41,806 nucleotides of DNA from Bacteroidales bacterium (GTDB lineage Bacteria > Bacteroidota > Bacteroidia > Bacteroidales > FEN-979): NCBI GenBank assembly GCA_030681475.1, contig JAUXWT010000021.1:1-41806 (forward strand), read 5' to 3'. The notes under the pieces are model-generated. The model did no database searches and was not told where the DNA came from. It worked only from the letters and a program-made list of their open reading frames with translations. This document shows positions 7,750-17,456 of this stretch, one piece after another. How positions within the stretch are numbered: position 1 is the stretch's first letter; the number at the start of each line of letters is the position of its first letter. The translations under genes and the position numbers were made by a program.

Positions 7750-9609
7750 TTTACCGAAAAAGAAGGTTTAGGCAATAATGAGGTCAGAAGTATATTATGT
7801 GATAAAGATGGGAACATTTGGTTCGGAACCAATGGTGGTGTAACAAAATTCAAACCTTCTGAAAAGCCCGAAACAGGTTCCGGGTTTTATACTCATTACA
7901 CCGAAACAGAAGGGTTATCCAATAATAATATAATGTCTGTTTTAGAAGACCAGCGTGGAAATATTTGGTTTGGCAGTTCCGGCGGTGGCTTGACAAAATT
8001 CGACGGAAAATTCCTCACTTGTTTCACCAAAAAAGAAGGCTTGTGCGATAATGCAGTAATGTCTGTTTTGGAAGACAAAAACGGGAACCTTTGGATAGGT
8101 ACTTCCACGGGTATCAGTAAACTTATTAAAGAAACAAATGATGAGTTAGCTGACAATAAATATAGAAACCAGAGCCGTGGGTCAGGGATGTTTAAAAACT
8201 ATACTTATGATGACGGGTTTTATGGTGTGGGTTGTAACAGCAATTCCATATGTGAAGATAATACTGACGCTATATGGATCGGTGCAAACGACAGGCTTAC
8301 AGTTTACCACCCCGGAGTAATGGATGTGGATACGATTGCCCCAAACATTAAATTGGTGGGCATAGATTTATTTAATGAACAATTTTCCTGGGAAGGCGCT
8401 GAGAGGAATAAAGATACAAGCATAGTTTTGAGCAATGGGGTAATTGCAGGCAACATTAAATTTGATGGATTATCAAAATGGTACTGTATCCCTGAAAATT
8501 TAAGTTTACCATACGATGTTAATTTTCTCACTTTTAATTTTATTGGCATAACCACTAAAGCAGCACAGAAAGTAGCATACAAGTATAAATTAGATGGATT
8601 AGGGCAAAACTGGAGCTCCACTACAAACCAAACGAGCGCCTCTTTTGGCAACTTATCGCACGGAGAATATACCTTCAGGGTAAAAGCAATGAATGGCGCT
8701 GGCTATTGGAGTAAAGAATATAGATACAACCTTACAATTCGTCCGCCATGGTGGAAAACAAACTGGGCTTATTTGTTATATACCATGGGATTTATTGCAG
8801 GGATTTTTTGGGTTGACCGTATCCAAACTCAAAGGGTAATCGCAAGAGAACGTCGACGGACCAGAGACCGGGAATTGGAACAAGCCCGTGAAATTGAAAA
8901 GGCCTATCAGGCATTAAATTTGCAACATGAAATTGTAGCAAAACAAAATGACGAACTGGAAATAGAAAAAAAATGCAGTGATGAATTGCTGCTTAATATC
9001 CTCCCGTCAGAAGTTGCTGAAGAATTGAAAGCAAAAGGCTACGCAGATGCAAAACTTATTGACGAGGTCACCGTGCTCTTTACCGACTTCGTCGGATTTA
9101 CCCATCTTACCGAACAACTTTCTCCAAAACAACTGGTAGCAGAAATTCACCATTGTTTCTCTGCATTTGATAATATCATACATAAACACGGAGTGGAAAA
9201 AATCAAAACCATTGGCGATTCTTATATGGCAGCAGGTGGTCTTCCGACACCCAACAATAATCACGCAATTAACACGGTTAAAGCAGCATTGGAAATACAA
9301 CATTTTATGGAAAGACACAACTATAGAAAAAAAGTTGCAGGGGAACCCTTTAGTGAAATACGTATCGGTTTGCATTCAGGTGCGGTAATTGCCGGAATTG
9401 TGGGGGTGAAAAAGTTTGCTTACGACATTTGGGGCGATACTGTAAATACTGCAAATCATATAGAACAAAGCGGTGATGCCGGAAAAGTAAACATCAGTGG
9501 GGAAACTTATAAAGTTATCAAAGATAAATTTGATTGCGCCTATCGGGGAAAAATATTGGCAAAGAACAAAGGAATGATCGATATGTATTTTGTAAATAAT
9601 TCTGTATGA
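7714..9609 (+). CDS. C-terminal half of the disrupted sensor: propeller, Y_Y_Y, adenylate cyclase
   Basis: The ATG at 7714 lies inside the inserted element, so residues 1-12 are not native. Four further Reg_prop units follow, then a Y_Y_Y domain (about 264-345), one membrane span (WAYLLYTMGFIAGIFWV, about 351-367), a charged coiled coil, the linker LLLNILPSEVAEELK and a class III nucleotide cyclase domain (450-631). Metal ligands Asp458 and Asp502 are present. Lys498 and Asp571 are the pair that selects ATP over GTP. The transition-state Asn578 is present, but the usual Arg is His582. The ancestral protein would sense a periplasmic signal and make cAMP. Without the N-terminal half there is no export signal, so this half is probably non-functional. 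Confidence 0.85.
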   Translation: MIPRCSAAGRFIFTEKEGLGNNEVRSILCDKDGNIWFGTNGGVTKFKPSEKPETGSGFYTHYTETEGLSNNNIMSVLEDQRGNIWFGSSGGGLTKFDGKFLTCFTKKEGLCDNAVMSVLEDKNGNLWIGTSTGISKLIKETNDELADNKYRNQSRGSGMFKNYTYDDGFYGVGCNSNSICEDNTDAIWIGANDRLTVYHPGVMDVDTIAPNIKLVGIDLFNEQFSWEGAERNKDTSIVLSNGVIAGNIKFDGLSKWYCIPENLSLPYDVNFLTFNFIGITTKAAQKVAYKYKLDGLGQNWSSTTNQTSASFGNLSHGEYTFRVKAMNGAGYWSKEYRYNLTIRPPWWKTNWAYLLYTMGFIAGIFWVDRIQTQRVIARERRRTRDRELEQAREIEKAYQALNLQHEIVAKQNDELEIEKKCSDELLLNILPSEVAEELKAKGYADAKLIDEVTVLFTDFVGFTHLTEQLSPKQLVAEIHHCFSAFDNIIHKHGVEKIKTIGDSYMAAGGLPTPNNNHAINTVKAALEIQHFMERHNYRKKVAGEPFSEIRIGLHSGAVIAGIVGVKKFAYDIWGDTVNTANHIEQSGDAGKVNISGETYKVIKDKFDCAYRGKILAKNKGMIDMYFVNNSV

Positions 9610-9780
9610 GAAGGCTCAAATTTAACTTGTTTTACACCTTTTTACCATAAACCCCCTTCAGGGAGAGGACTCAATATTGAAATTAAAGTAGAACCAGGTT
9701 CTGACTCCTGCGTATTTCCGGAAAGATTTTTTCCTAATTTTATGCGCTGAAAAAATCCAGTTTCATTTTATCATTCCCTT

Positions 9781-12700
9781 ATGAACAATTTTACTTTCTC
9801 CAGGCATCTCTTTACGATGTTCCTTGCCACCATGGCTTTGTTCTCCTCTGTTCCGGTACTTGCCCAGTACGTGGATGATCCGAATCGCGATCAGATTCCC
9901 CAATACCTTCGGGATTTTGCTCCGACAAATACCGATGCCCCGCTTTCAACCGTAATGACGGTAAACAATTTTGATAATTTCAACCTCGGCGTCGATTTTG
10001 GCGAGAGTAACATCGCCGCAAATCCGATGATTCCCGCATGGTTCTTTACGGCTTATAACACAAATACGGTCCACCATACTGAAAACGGGATTGATTGGGC
10101 AAATGGCACCCCTTCTTTTGGAGCGACCATGCAGGGAGATCCCGTGGTGGCATACGATAGCATTGGCAACTTGTTTTATCAGAACATGTATGGCTCCAGC
10201 ATTCTCGGCGTAAAGGTCATGAAATCGACCAACAACGGCGTTACATGGGGCCCTTCCGTCACAGCCGTGGCAGGGGTGGACAAGAACTGGATGGCATGCG
10301 ACCAGACCAGCGGCCCTTATGCCAATAATGTTTACGTCTGCATGACTGCCAGCTCGGGTGGTAATTTTGCCCGCAGCATCGACAATGGAGCATCTTTCAC
10401 AACAACCTTCAACGCCAGCACGCAGAGTCTCCCGGGGATGATGGTATGCGTAGGCCCGAATGGCAATGTCCAGGGGAAGGCGGTTTACGTCGTTACGAAC
10501 AGCGGAAGTTCCTTCAGTTCAACGTATACTTTTTATCGATCGCTGGATGGCGGTTTAACTTTCACTCAGATGTCGGCACAGCAGTTTGCGAATACGGTCG
10601 GAACGCAGGTGAGCGGCAGGAACTCCGTTCAGAACATGCGCACCAGACCCTACCCGATGATCGCTGCCGACAATAGTTACGGAGCAAGCCGCGGGCGTTT
10701 GTACTGTGTCTATGCATCCAACGATCCTACGGGGAACGGGAACAAACCGGACATCTGGAACCGCTACTCCGACGACGGAGGAGCAACATGGTCATCCGCT
10801 ATCCTGGTCAACGACGATCCCAACCCGCAAACCCATCACCAATGGCACCCCGGTATATGGTGCGACAAGCAGACCGGCCGGCTCTATGCCATGTGGATGG
10901 ACACACGCGACTGCCCCACCAACGACAGCGCCCTCATCTATGCCTCATATTCCGATAACGGCGGCGTTACCTGGGCTCAGAACCAGGCCGTTTCAAACCA
11001 GAAAATGAAGATCGATTGCGCAACCTGCGGCGGGGGCGGAACACCGCGATACGAAGGAGACTACAACGGCATCGTATCAAATAAAAAAGTCGGCATGGCA
11101 GGCTGGACGGACTTCCGCCAGGGCAGTTTTATGAGCGTGACCGGTTACTTCCCCGATTTTGCCATGTCACGCAGCCCCGCCACCGGAACCCTTTTCGTGG
11201 CCAGCGACAGCATCGATTTCACCGTCAGCGTGCCGGCAGTCAAACTTTATACAGATACGGTGGCGCTTTCAGGACAGATCACCCCGGCCCCTGCAACCGG
11301 CAGCATCACCTTCAGCTATCCCCAGGGAAATAAGATCACCACCTTCCCCGGATCTAAAATTGTGAGGGTCAAACTGAGTGGAAACGTACCACTGGCGAAC
11401 TACCAGGTGGTTTTCTTTGCAAAAGGACCGAATGGGACTCCTGCCCACCAGCGCAATGCCACCATCACGGTACAGGCTTCACTGGCGCTGTCTGTTTCTG
11501 TTTCGGCAACTCCCTCTTCAGTCTGCGCCGGGAGCGTCACCCAGTTGCAGGCCTTTGCCGCCGGAGGGACGAACCCATATACCTATACCTGGACATCCAA
11601 CCCGCCGGGATTCAGTTCCACACTGCCAAATCCAAATGCATCACCTGCCGCTGCCACATGGTACATTTGCAAAGTAAATGACAATGTCGCAAAATTTGCC
11701 AAGGACAGTGTCTATGTTACGATCAGCGCCGTTCCTGCCGCCCCCGGCGCCATCACCGGTAATACTGCGCCATGTTCCGGTACCAATGCAAACTACAGCG
11801 TTGCCTCCGTTCCCGGAGCAACATCCTATAACTGGACTATTCCGGCAGGGGCTTCCATCTTATCGGGACAGACCACCACCTCCATCACCGTTCTATGGGG
11901 AACAACCTCCGGGAATGTCTCGGTTACTGCGGGGAACAATTGCGGGAGCAGCTCAGCAAGCCAGACTGCCGTAACACTCACACCGTCGCCTTCAATGCCC
12001 GGGACGATCATCGGACCGTCGACCGTTTGCACCGGGACCACAGTCAGCTTCAACGTTCCGCCGGTTGCAGGGGTGACCAACACCTGGACCGTTCCGCCGG
12101 ATGCAACCATCACCACAGGGCAGGGAACGAATGCCATTACGGTACTCTGGGGGAGTTCTGCGGGCTTTGTGAGCGTGGTTGCACAAATCGGCGCCTGCAC
12201 AAGTTTGCCGGTTTCAATGGGTGTCAATCCTGAAACAATCCCCGGCGCTGCATTGGCCATTTCAGGTTCCGATACCGTATGCCAAGGTATGGGAGGTTAC
12301 CAGTACAGCATCCCACTGATTTCCAATGCTTCATCCTACACCTGGTCACTACCAACGGGTGCAATTATTTCTTCAGGACAGGGTACGAATGCCATCCAGG
12401 TTGATTTCGGTGGTTCAGCAATTTCCGGTGACATTACCGCCGCAGGTAACAATATGTGCGGAACAGGTGTTGAGAGTTCAACGCAACTGACGGTGATGGT
12501 CTGCACTGGATTCAACGAAAACAACCTTCTATCGCAAATCAGGATCTATCCCAACCCGGTGCACGGGCTGCTCAACATCTCCATCGAAGGGAAGGAAAAA
12601 CAGCTTAGGGCGCAGGTCACGGATGTGAGTGGCCGCATCATGTACAATGGATTGTTTGACAACCTCCCGGCCGTTTGCACACGGCAGATTGACGTCAGCG

Positions 12701-12786
12701 GGTTCGCAAAAGGCGTTTACCTGATCAAATTCTCCAACGATTCCAGGATCTTTACCGGGAAATTTACAGTTGACGGGGGAAAGTAA
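9781..12786 (+). CDS. T9SS-secreted Asp-box (sialidase-fold) protein with PKD-like domains
   Basis: The signal peptide covers about residues 1-28 (FLATMALFSSVPVLAQ). Residues 60-470 carry five Asp-boxes of the BNR/sialidase type (STNNGVTW, SIDNGASF, SLDGGLTF, SDDGGATW, SDNGGVTW), indicating a beta-propeller. The sialidase Arg triad and FRIP motif were not recognised, so glycosidase activity is not claimed. An Ig-like region (about 480-560) and four PKD/Ig-like repeats follow, each with a VC or PC motif near its start. The C-terminus is a type A sorting domain (IYPNPVHGLLNIS, VTDVSGRIMY, KGVYLIKF). It is probably a surface or released protein that binds or degrades extracellular polymer. The gene is visibly richer in GC than its neighbours. 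Confidence 0.85.
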   Translation: MNNFTFSRHLFTMFLATMALFSSVPVLAQYVDDPNRDQIPQYLRDFAPTNTDAPLSTVMTVNNFDNFNLGVDFGESNIAANPMIPAWFFTAYNTNTVHHTENGIDWANGTPSFGATMQGDPVVAYDSIGNLFYQNMYGSSILGVKVMKSTNNGVTWGPSVTAVAGVDKNWMACDQTSGPYANNVYVCMTASSGGNFARSIDNGASFTTTFNASTQSLPGMMVCVGPNGNVQGKAVYVVTNSGSSFSSTYTFYRSLDGGLTFTQMSAQQFANTVGTQVSGRNSVQNMRTRPYPMIAADNSYGASRGRLYCVYASNDPTGNGNKPDIWNRYSDDGGATWSSAILVNDDPNPQTHHQWHPGIWCDKQTGRLYAMWMDTRDCPTNDSALIYASYSDNGGVTWAQNQAVSNQKMKIDCATCGGGGTPRYEGDYNGIVSNKKVGMAGWTDFRQGSFMSVTGYFPDFAMSRSPATGTLFVASDSIDFTVSVPAVKLYTDTVALSGQITPAPATGSITFSYPQGNKITTFPGSKIVRVKLSGNVPLANYQVVFFAKGPNGTPAHQRNATITVQASLALSVSVSATPSSVCAGSVTQLQAFAAGGTNPYTYTWTSNPPGFSSTLPNPNASPAAATWYICKVNDNVAKFAKDSVYVTISAVPAAPGAITGNTAPCSGTNANYSVASVPGATSYNWTIPAGASILSGQTTTSITVLWGTTSGNVSVTAGNNCGSSSASQTAVTLTPSPSMPGTIIGPSTVCTGTTVSFNVPPVAGVTNTWTVPPDATITTGQGTNAITVLWGSSAGFVSVVAQIGACTSLPVSMGVNPETIPGAALAISGSDTVCQGMGGYQYSIPLISNASSYTWSLPTGAIISSGQGTNAIQVDFGGSAISGDITAAGNNMCGTGVESSTQLTVMVCTGFNENNLLSQIRIYPNPVHGLLNISIEGKEKQLRAQVTDVSGRIMYNGLFDNLPAVCTRQIDVSGFAKGVYLIKFSNDSRIFTGKFTVDGGK

Positions 12787-12816
12787 AAAAAGAAAACTGC
12801 ACGGTTTCCCAACTTA

Positions 12817-13941
12817 TTACAGCAGATAACTACCGAAATTCTTTGGATGGATGGTTGTAAAGGAACTGGCCGGATAATCCTGTATAAAGTTTCCGGGGAC
12901 TTTATTTGCTTTTGTCTCGGTCCATTTGAACTCACAGGCATCAAAAGTTCCTCCGGTTTCCCTGATCAGGTCAATCTCCTGTTGCTGGTGATTCCTCCAA
13001 AAGTAATGTCGGGTTAGCCTTTCCTCATATTGGTCTTTTTTTATGATCTCTCCAACCATGAAATTTTCCCACAGTTTACCCTTATCGGCTCGTAATGACA
13101 TCGGATTGAACTGATTGATCAGCGCGTTTCGGATGCCATTGTCCCAGAAATAGATTTTCCGGCCTTTTTTAATCTCATTGCGCTGATTCCGGGATAATGC
13201 AGGCAGAGTATAAATTACGAATGCCTTCTCAAGTAAATCAAGATAACGGATAACGGTATTCCGGTCACATCCTGCAATTTCACCCAGTTCGGTCAGTGAA
13301 ACCTCATTGGTGATCTGAAGTGCAAGCGCCTGCAGCAATTTTGGAATGATACTCGGTTTTCTGACAGAATCCATGGATAGAATGTCCTTATATAGATAGT
13401 CACCCGCTAATTCGGTGAGCAACTTGTCACGTTTCAAATCAGATAACACGGGCTCCGGGTACATTCCGTAAATCAGCCGTTGTTCAAGAAGCCGGTTTTC
13501 CACTGTTTCGGATGAAGCATCGACAAGTTCAGAAAATGAGAACGGATGCAATTGAAATTCCAGCTTTCTGCCGGTGAGAGGTTCATGTATGGAATCGTGC
13601 AGACCGAGTGCAGATGAACCGGTGACAATAACCTGTAATTGCTTCAGGTTATCGGCGATAAGCTTTAAAGTTATTCCGATTTCCCTGATCCGTTGGGCCT
13701 CATCAATGACCAGAAGTTCGGCATCACCAATCCGATGTTTCAGTTCTGTCGAGCTGGGCCGGTCAAGGAATTGTTCCACATCCGGCTCATCGCAATTCCA
13801 AAACAAAATTCTCTTTTCCGAAGAGCGAGCCATCTCAAGCGCCAATGTAGTTTTTCCAACCTGCCTGGCACCCGTAAGGATAATGATTTTTCCTTTGAAG
13901 AGATACTTCTCAACCACCCGTTGTAATTTTCTTTTTATCAT
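12817..13941 (-). CDS. AAA-family ATPase with DUF4143 domain
   Basis: Walker A is GARQVGKT (residues 24-31) and Walker B is LLVIDEAQ (76-83), followed by the sensor-like TGSSALGL. The C-terminal third carries the DUF4143 winged-helix and nuclease-like fold (LTELGEIAGCDRNTVIRYLD, then EIDLI and CEFKWT, a PD-(D/E)xK-like pattern). The family is widespread in Bacteroidota and archaea and has no settled function; mobile or defence roles have been suggested for relatives. It converges on the T9SS gene with a 30-nt gap and is transcribed alone. The start ATG lies about 20 nt behind a good promoter. Confidence 0.88.
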   Translation of the reverse strand: MIKRKLQRVVEKYLFKGKIIILTGARQVGKTTLALEMARSSEKRILFWNCDEPDVEQFLDRPSSTELKHRIGDAELLVIDEAQRIREIGITLKLIADNLKQLQVIVTGSSALGLHDSIHEPLTGRKLEFQLHPFSFSELVDASSETVENRLLEQRLIYGMYPEPVLSDLKRDKLLTELAGDYLYKDILSMDSVRKPSIIPKLLQALALQITNEVSLTELGEIAGCDRNTVIRYLDLLEKAFVIYTLPALSRNQRNEIKKGRKIYFWDNGIRNALINQFNPMSLRADKGKLWENFMVGEIIKKDQYEERLTRHYFWRNHQQQEIDLIRETGGTFDACEFKWTETKANKVPGNFIQDYPASSFTTIHPKNFGSYLL

Positions 13942-14342
13942 GGTCTATGAATATATTCACAAAATTAATATAAAATATATGAATACAATCAGATATTTAT
14001 GAAATTTGTTCTGGATATTAGGAAAATTTTTCCCTGGATTGAATAAACGTCATAGATACATATAAAAAGTATCGTTTTTTAACATTGTATAGGATTTTTT
14101 TATTTCAAAATCCGCAAATTGATACGAATGGTTTAGTAAAATCTGCAAAACGATGAACTGATTGTGTCTGATTTTGATGATTTTACGTAACAAACCGGGG
14201 CATTTTCCATTTTCTTCGGAAACCCTGCAATTCGGCGTATGAGGTTTGGAATATCCATTCTGAAACCGGCTTTAACATGGTTAGTTTTATGCTGAATTTA
14301 CACCAGCAGTGCAACCTGTACGGTTAATAAATGGAAATAAAG
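13942..14342. other. intergenic region of about 400 nt, AT-rich
   Basis: No gene is visible on either strand. The left end holds the promoter of the minus-strand ATPase gene. A weak hairpin (GATAC 14055-14059, GTATC 14069-14073) followed by six Ts could be a terminator, but its stem is only five AT-rich pairs. No TAnnTTTG box for the downstream gene was found. Confidence 0.5.
13960..13988 (-). promoter_or_regulatory. promoter of the DUF4143 ATPase gene
   Basis: On the minus strand a TTG (complement at 13986-13988) is followed after 18 nt by TAATTTTG (13960-13967), matching the Bacteroidota -33/-7 pattern. The start codon is about 20 nt downstream of the -7 box. Confidence 0.5.
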
Positions 14343-15629
14343 ATGAAAAAAAAACTGTTTTTTACTGCTTGCTTAAGAAAGCGACATCTGCTTGCTTTTT
14401 CTTTCATGGTGCAGGTCATGGCTGTCATGGCCCAGGGAGTGGCTCAATGGAGGGGACCTGACAGATCTGGCAATTTTCCTGAAAACGGTTTACTGAAGGA
14501 ATGGCCGGCAGAAGGGCCGGTTCTCCTTTGGTCTGTCTCCGGGATCGGGGAGGGTTACTCGTCTCCTGTTTGCGACGGTAAAGCGGTCTATGTCACCGGG
14601 ATGAAGAATGATTCGGATTACCTGACAGCCATTAGTGATAAAGGCAACATCATCCGCCAGGTTTCTTATGGCTCGACTTTGTCCGAGACACACCCGGGCA
14701 GCCGTTGTACCCCTGCAGTCGATGCAGACAACATCTATGTTTTAAGCGAAGGCGGCGCCATTTCATGCATCGGCGTGAAAGATGGCATGATAAAATGGTC
14801 TCTTGATGCACAAAAAGAGTTCAAACCTTCTTACAGTGCTCATGGGATTTGTGAATCCCTTCTTGTATCGGAGGACAACGTGTTTTATACACCATGCGGC
14901 CCAAAAACAACGCTCGTCGCGCTGGATAAAAATACCGGTGAAACAAGGTGGGCAACAGAAAGTCTGAATGATGTCAGCGCTTATGTTTCGCCATTGTTAA
15001 TAAAATATGCAGATAAACAAATTATCGTCACATTGACATCAGAACATCTGTTGGGCATTGATGCTGAAAACGGGAAGTTCTTATGGTTTATTGACCACAG
15101 TAAATTATTCATTGGAACGCGTTGGTACGCCGCGTCAAATGCCATAACCCCCTTGTTCAGCGACAGCTGTATTTATATCACCGGGGGTTATAACCAGGGC
15201 GGAGCCAAATTCAGTTTAAACAAAGATGCTTCGGCAATTGACCTGGTCTGGACAGATTCCGTACTCGATTGTCATATCGGCGGGGTCGTCCTCGTTGATG
15301 GTTACATCTATGGTTCGAACTGGATCAACAACAGAAAAGGTGACTGGTGCTGTCTTGATTGGAAAACCGGCAAGTCCATGTATGTTCACACCTGGTTCAC
15401 CAAAGGTTCAATCATTGCGGCTGGCGGCATGCTGTATTGTCTGGAGGAAAAGACAGGAAATTTAGGCCTGGTCAGACCGGATCCCAATAAATTCGACCTG
15501 GTCAGCAGTTTAAAGATCCCATTGGGAAAGGGCCCTTTCTGGGCGCATCCCACGATCCGGAATGGAATCCTGTATATCCGGCATGGAGATGTTTTAATGG
15601 CATATGATCTCCGTAGAATGATAAATTGA
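14343..15629 (+). CDS. secreted PQQ-like beta-propeller repeat protein
   Basis: The product has a signal peptide (a Lys run, then HLLAFSFMVQVMAVMAQ) and then the family signature QWRGPDRSGNFPE, typical of BamB/PQQ-like propeller proteins of the outer-membrane assembly factor and alcohol dehydrogenase fold. Repeats with Ala/Val-x-x-Gly strands and Trp docking residues follow (VYVTGMKND, IYVLSEGGAISCIGVKDGMIKW, TTLVALDKNTGETRWA). No PQQ-binding catalytic residues are recognised, so a structural or binding role is more likely than dehydrogenase activity. An in-frame ATG at 14331 exists; 14343 is preferred for its Lys-rich n-region. The gene appears monocistronic. Confidence 0.82.
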   Translation: MKKKLFFTACLRKRHLLAFSFMVQVMAVMAQGVAQWRGPDRSGNFPENGLLKEWPAEGPVLLWSVSGIGEGYSSPVCDGKAVYVTGMKNDSDYLTAISDKGNIIRQVSYGSTLSETHPGSRCTPAVDADNIYVLSEGGAISCIGVKDGMIKWSLDAQKEFKPSYSAHGICESLLVSEDNVFYTPCGPKTTLVALDKNTGETRWATESLNDVSAYVSPLLIKYADKQIIVTLTSEHLLGIDAENGKFLWFIDHSKLFIGTRWYAASNAITPLFSDSCIYITGGYNQGGAKFSLNKDASAIDLVWTDSVLDCHIGGVVLVDGYIYGSNWINNRKGDWCCLDWKTGKSMYVHTWFTKGSIIAAGGMLYCLEEKTGNLGLVRPDPNKFDLVSSLKIPLGKGPFWAHPTIRNGILYIRHGDVLMAYDLRRMIN

Positions 15630-15745
15630 GACATTCCTAAAAATTGGTTATTTTTACACCATGAATCGATCTGGTTGATCGCTTAGGCCATGGATGTGAT
15701 TGTGCAGATGGAATAGCTCCCGGGAGGATTTTAAATACTTGGTAA

Positions 15746-16825
15746 ATGAACAGCAACGATATTAAATTTGACTTTGACGACATTCTGATCAGCCCGGCGG
15801 TGAAAAGCAGCATCTACTCCCGTAAAACAACAAATGTGTTGGATGAAAACGGTATGCTTCCATTATTCACTGCTCCGATGGATACGGTTATTGAACTGGA
15901 CTACCGTAAAATTTTCACCGGCAATCAGATCTATCCCATTATTCCAAGAACGCAGACAAAATCGTTCACAGCCGATGATTGCATTCAAGTCAATGACTGG
16001 GTTGCCATAAACCTGGATCAGTTTGAAAGGTTGTTCCTTGCAAATAAATCAGTGCATGTCTCTGATCCTGTAAAAGTTCTCATTGATATTGCCAACGGAC
16101 ATATGCAGCGGTTGATCGAGGCCGTCATCAAGGCCAGGGAAAAATACCGGGAGGAGCTGGTCCTGATGGTGGGCAATGTAGCCAACCCGCAGACTTTTAT
16201 AGAACTATCCAGGGCAGGCGCGGATTTTGTGAGGGTTGGCATTGGAAATGGTTCAGGTTGCAGCACTTCCGTGCATACAGGTATCGGATACCCGCTGGCT
16301 TCGTTGATCCACGACATCCATCAGGAAAAGAAAAACCATTCCATAAAATTCGCCAGGGTGGTTGCAGACGGTGGAATAAAAAATTACGCTGATATCATCA
16401 AAGCGCTTGCCCTTGGCGCTGATTATGTCATGTGCGGAGGAATATTCAACAAGGCGCTGGAATCGGCGGGGCATACCTTCGCGGCCAATAAAAAGTTTGA
16501 AGGTTATACCGTTCCGGGCGACCAGGTTGATCAATACAGCGATGAGGTGAGGACAGCCTTTAAAATGGGCTCCCTGTTTTACAAGAAATTCAGGGGAATG
16601 AGTACCAAAGAGGTCCAGGCTCACCTTGGAAATGAGCTCCGCTCATCTGAAGGTGTGACCAGGATGATCCAGGTAGAATATACGATTGCCGGCTGGGTTG
16701 AAAATTTTAAGGATTATCTCTCCTCTGCTATGTCTTACACCGACAGCAACGATCTCCAGGATTTTATCGGGAAACCGAAATGGAATCTAATTACTCAAAA
16801 CAGTCTAAACCGGTTCAATAAATGA
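15746..16825 (+). CDS. IMP dehydrogenase/GMP reductase family protein
   Basis: A TIM-barrel purine-nucleotide oxidoreductase. DFDDILISP and FTAPMDTV mark the N-terminus. The catalytic loop is GIGNGSGCSTSVHTGIGYP with Cys172, the position of the Cys that forms the thioimidate intermediate in this family. VVADGGIKNYADIIKALALG and GADYVMCGG form the phosphate-binding part, and KFRGMSTKE resembles the mobile flap. At 359 residues it lacks the CBS pair of ordinary IMP dehydrogenase and is close in length to GMP reductase. The loop and flap differ from textbook GuaC, so the substrate is left open. Its last four bases overlap the next start (ATGA), which implies translational coupling. Confidence 0.8.
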   Translation: MNSNDIKFDFDDILISPAVKSSIYSRKTTNVLDENGMLPLFTAPMDTVIELDYRKIFTGNQIYPIIPRTQTKSFTADDCIQVNDWVAINLDQFERLFLANKSVHVSDPVKVLIDIANGHMQRLIEAVIKAREKYREELVLMVGNVANPQTFIELSRAGADFVRVGIGNGSGCSTSVHTGIGYPLASLIHDIHQEKKNHSIKFARVVADGGIKNYADIIKALALGADYVMCGGIFNKALESAGHTFAANKKFEGYTVPGDQVDQYSDEVRTAFKMGSLFYKKFRGMSTKEVQAHLGNELRSSEGVTRMIQVEYTIAGWVENFKDYLSSAMSYTDSNDLQDFIGKPKWNLITQNSLNRFNK

Positions 16826-17439
16826 AAATAGCAGTATTTGGCGCAAGCGGAAAAACTGGCATTCTGATTGTATATCAGGCGCTTAATCAAGGACATGCCG
16901 TCACTGCTTTTGCCCGTACCGCTTCAAAGGTCACTATTCAGCATAAAAATCTGCGGGTTATTCAGGGCGATATCCTTGAGCCTGGCCAGGTCATGTCGGC
17001 CGTTGAAGGCCAGGATGCAGTGCTTTGCGCACTTGGGATTGACAGCAGAAAACCGGGTACCGTACTTTCAGACGGAACACTGAATATTCTTAATGCCATG
17101 GAGAGCGCCGGTGTTAAGCGGTTTATCTGCATGTCGTCGGCCGGTATCCTGGGCAACGACGGCGGATTCTGGTTTGGAAAGATCATCATGCCGCTTTTTC
17201 TGAAGCATGTGTTTGAAGATAAAAAACGGCAGGCAAAGGTGATCCGTGAGAGCAAGGCAGAATGGGTGATCATTCGTCCGACCGGGCTTACGGATGCACC
17301 GAAAACCAATACCTACAAAATAAACGTGGAAATTCCGACATCAAAGAGCATTCCGCGTGCTGATGTGGCCGATTTCATGTTAAAACTTCTGAACGATAAA
17401 AAATATGACGGGCAAATGCCAGCCATATCCAGTTTTTAA
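16822..17439 (+). CDS. NAD(P)-binding protein of the NmrA/atypical SDR type
   Basis: A Rossmann fold with the nucleotide motif GASGKTG at residues 7-13 and an NADP-favouring Arg after the second strand (AFARTASKV). The typical DAVLCALG, SAGVKRFICMSSAG and WVIIRPTGLTD segments of NAD(P)H-binding epimerase-like proteins are all present. The 205-residue length is normal for this family. It overlaps the previous gene by four bases, so the two are co-translated. The substrate is unknown; relatives include flavin reductase/biliverdin reductase-B-like enzymes. It is followed after 17 nt by the restriction-modification gene, which probably belongs to a different history. Confidence 0.82.
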   Translation: MKIAVFGASGKTGILIVYQALNQGHAVTAFARTASKVTIQHKNLRVIQGDILEPGQVMSAVEGQDAVLCALGIDSRKPGTVLSDGTLNILNAMESAGVKRFICMSSAGILGNDGGFWFGKIIMPLFLKHVFEDKKRQAKVIRESKAEWVIIRPTGLTDAPKTNTYKINVEIPTSKSIPRADVADFMLKLLNDKKYDGQMPAISSF

Positions 17440-17456
17440 GCTATTTATTTAAAAAC

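Noticed and set aside
9781-11200. Calling the Asp-box protein an active sialidase
   Set aside because: Asp-boxes occur in many propellers; the catalytic Arg triad and FRIP motif were not seen.
11826-12260. Open frames on both strands within the T9SS Asp-box gene
   Set aside because: The GC-rich, repeated PKD-like coding sequence produces long shadow frames; none has its own start context or homology.
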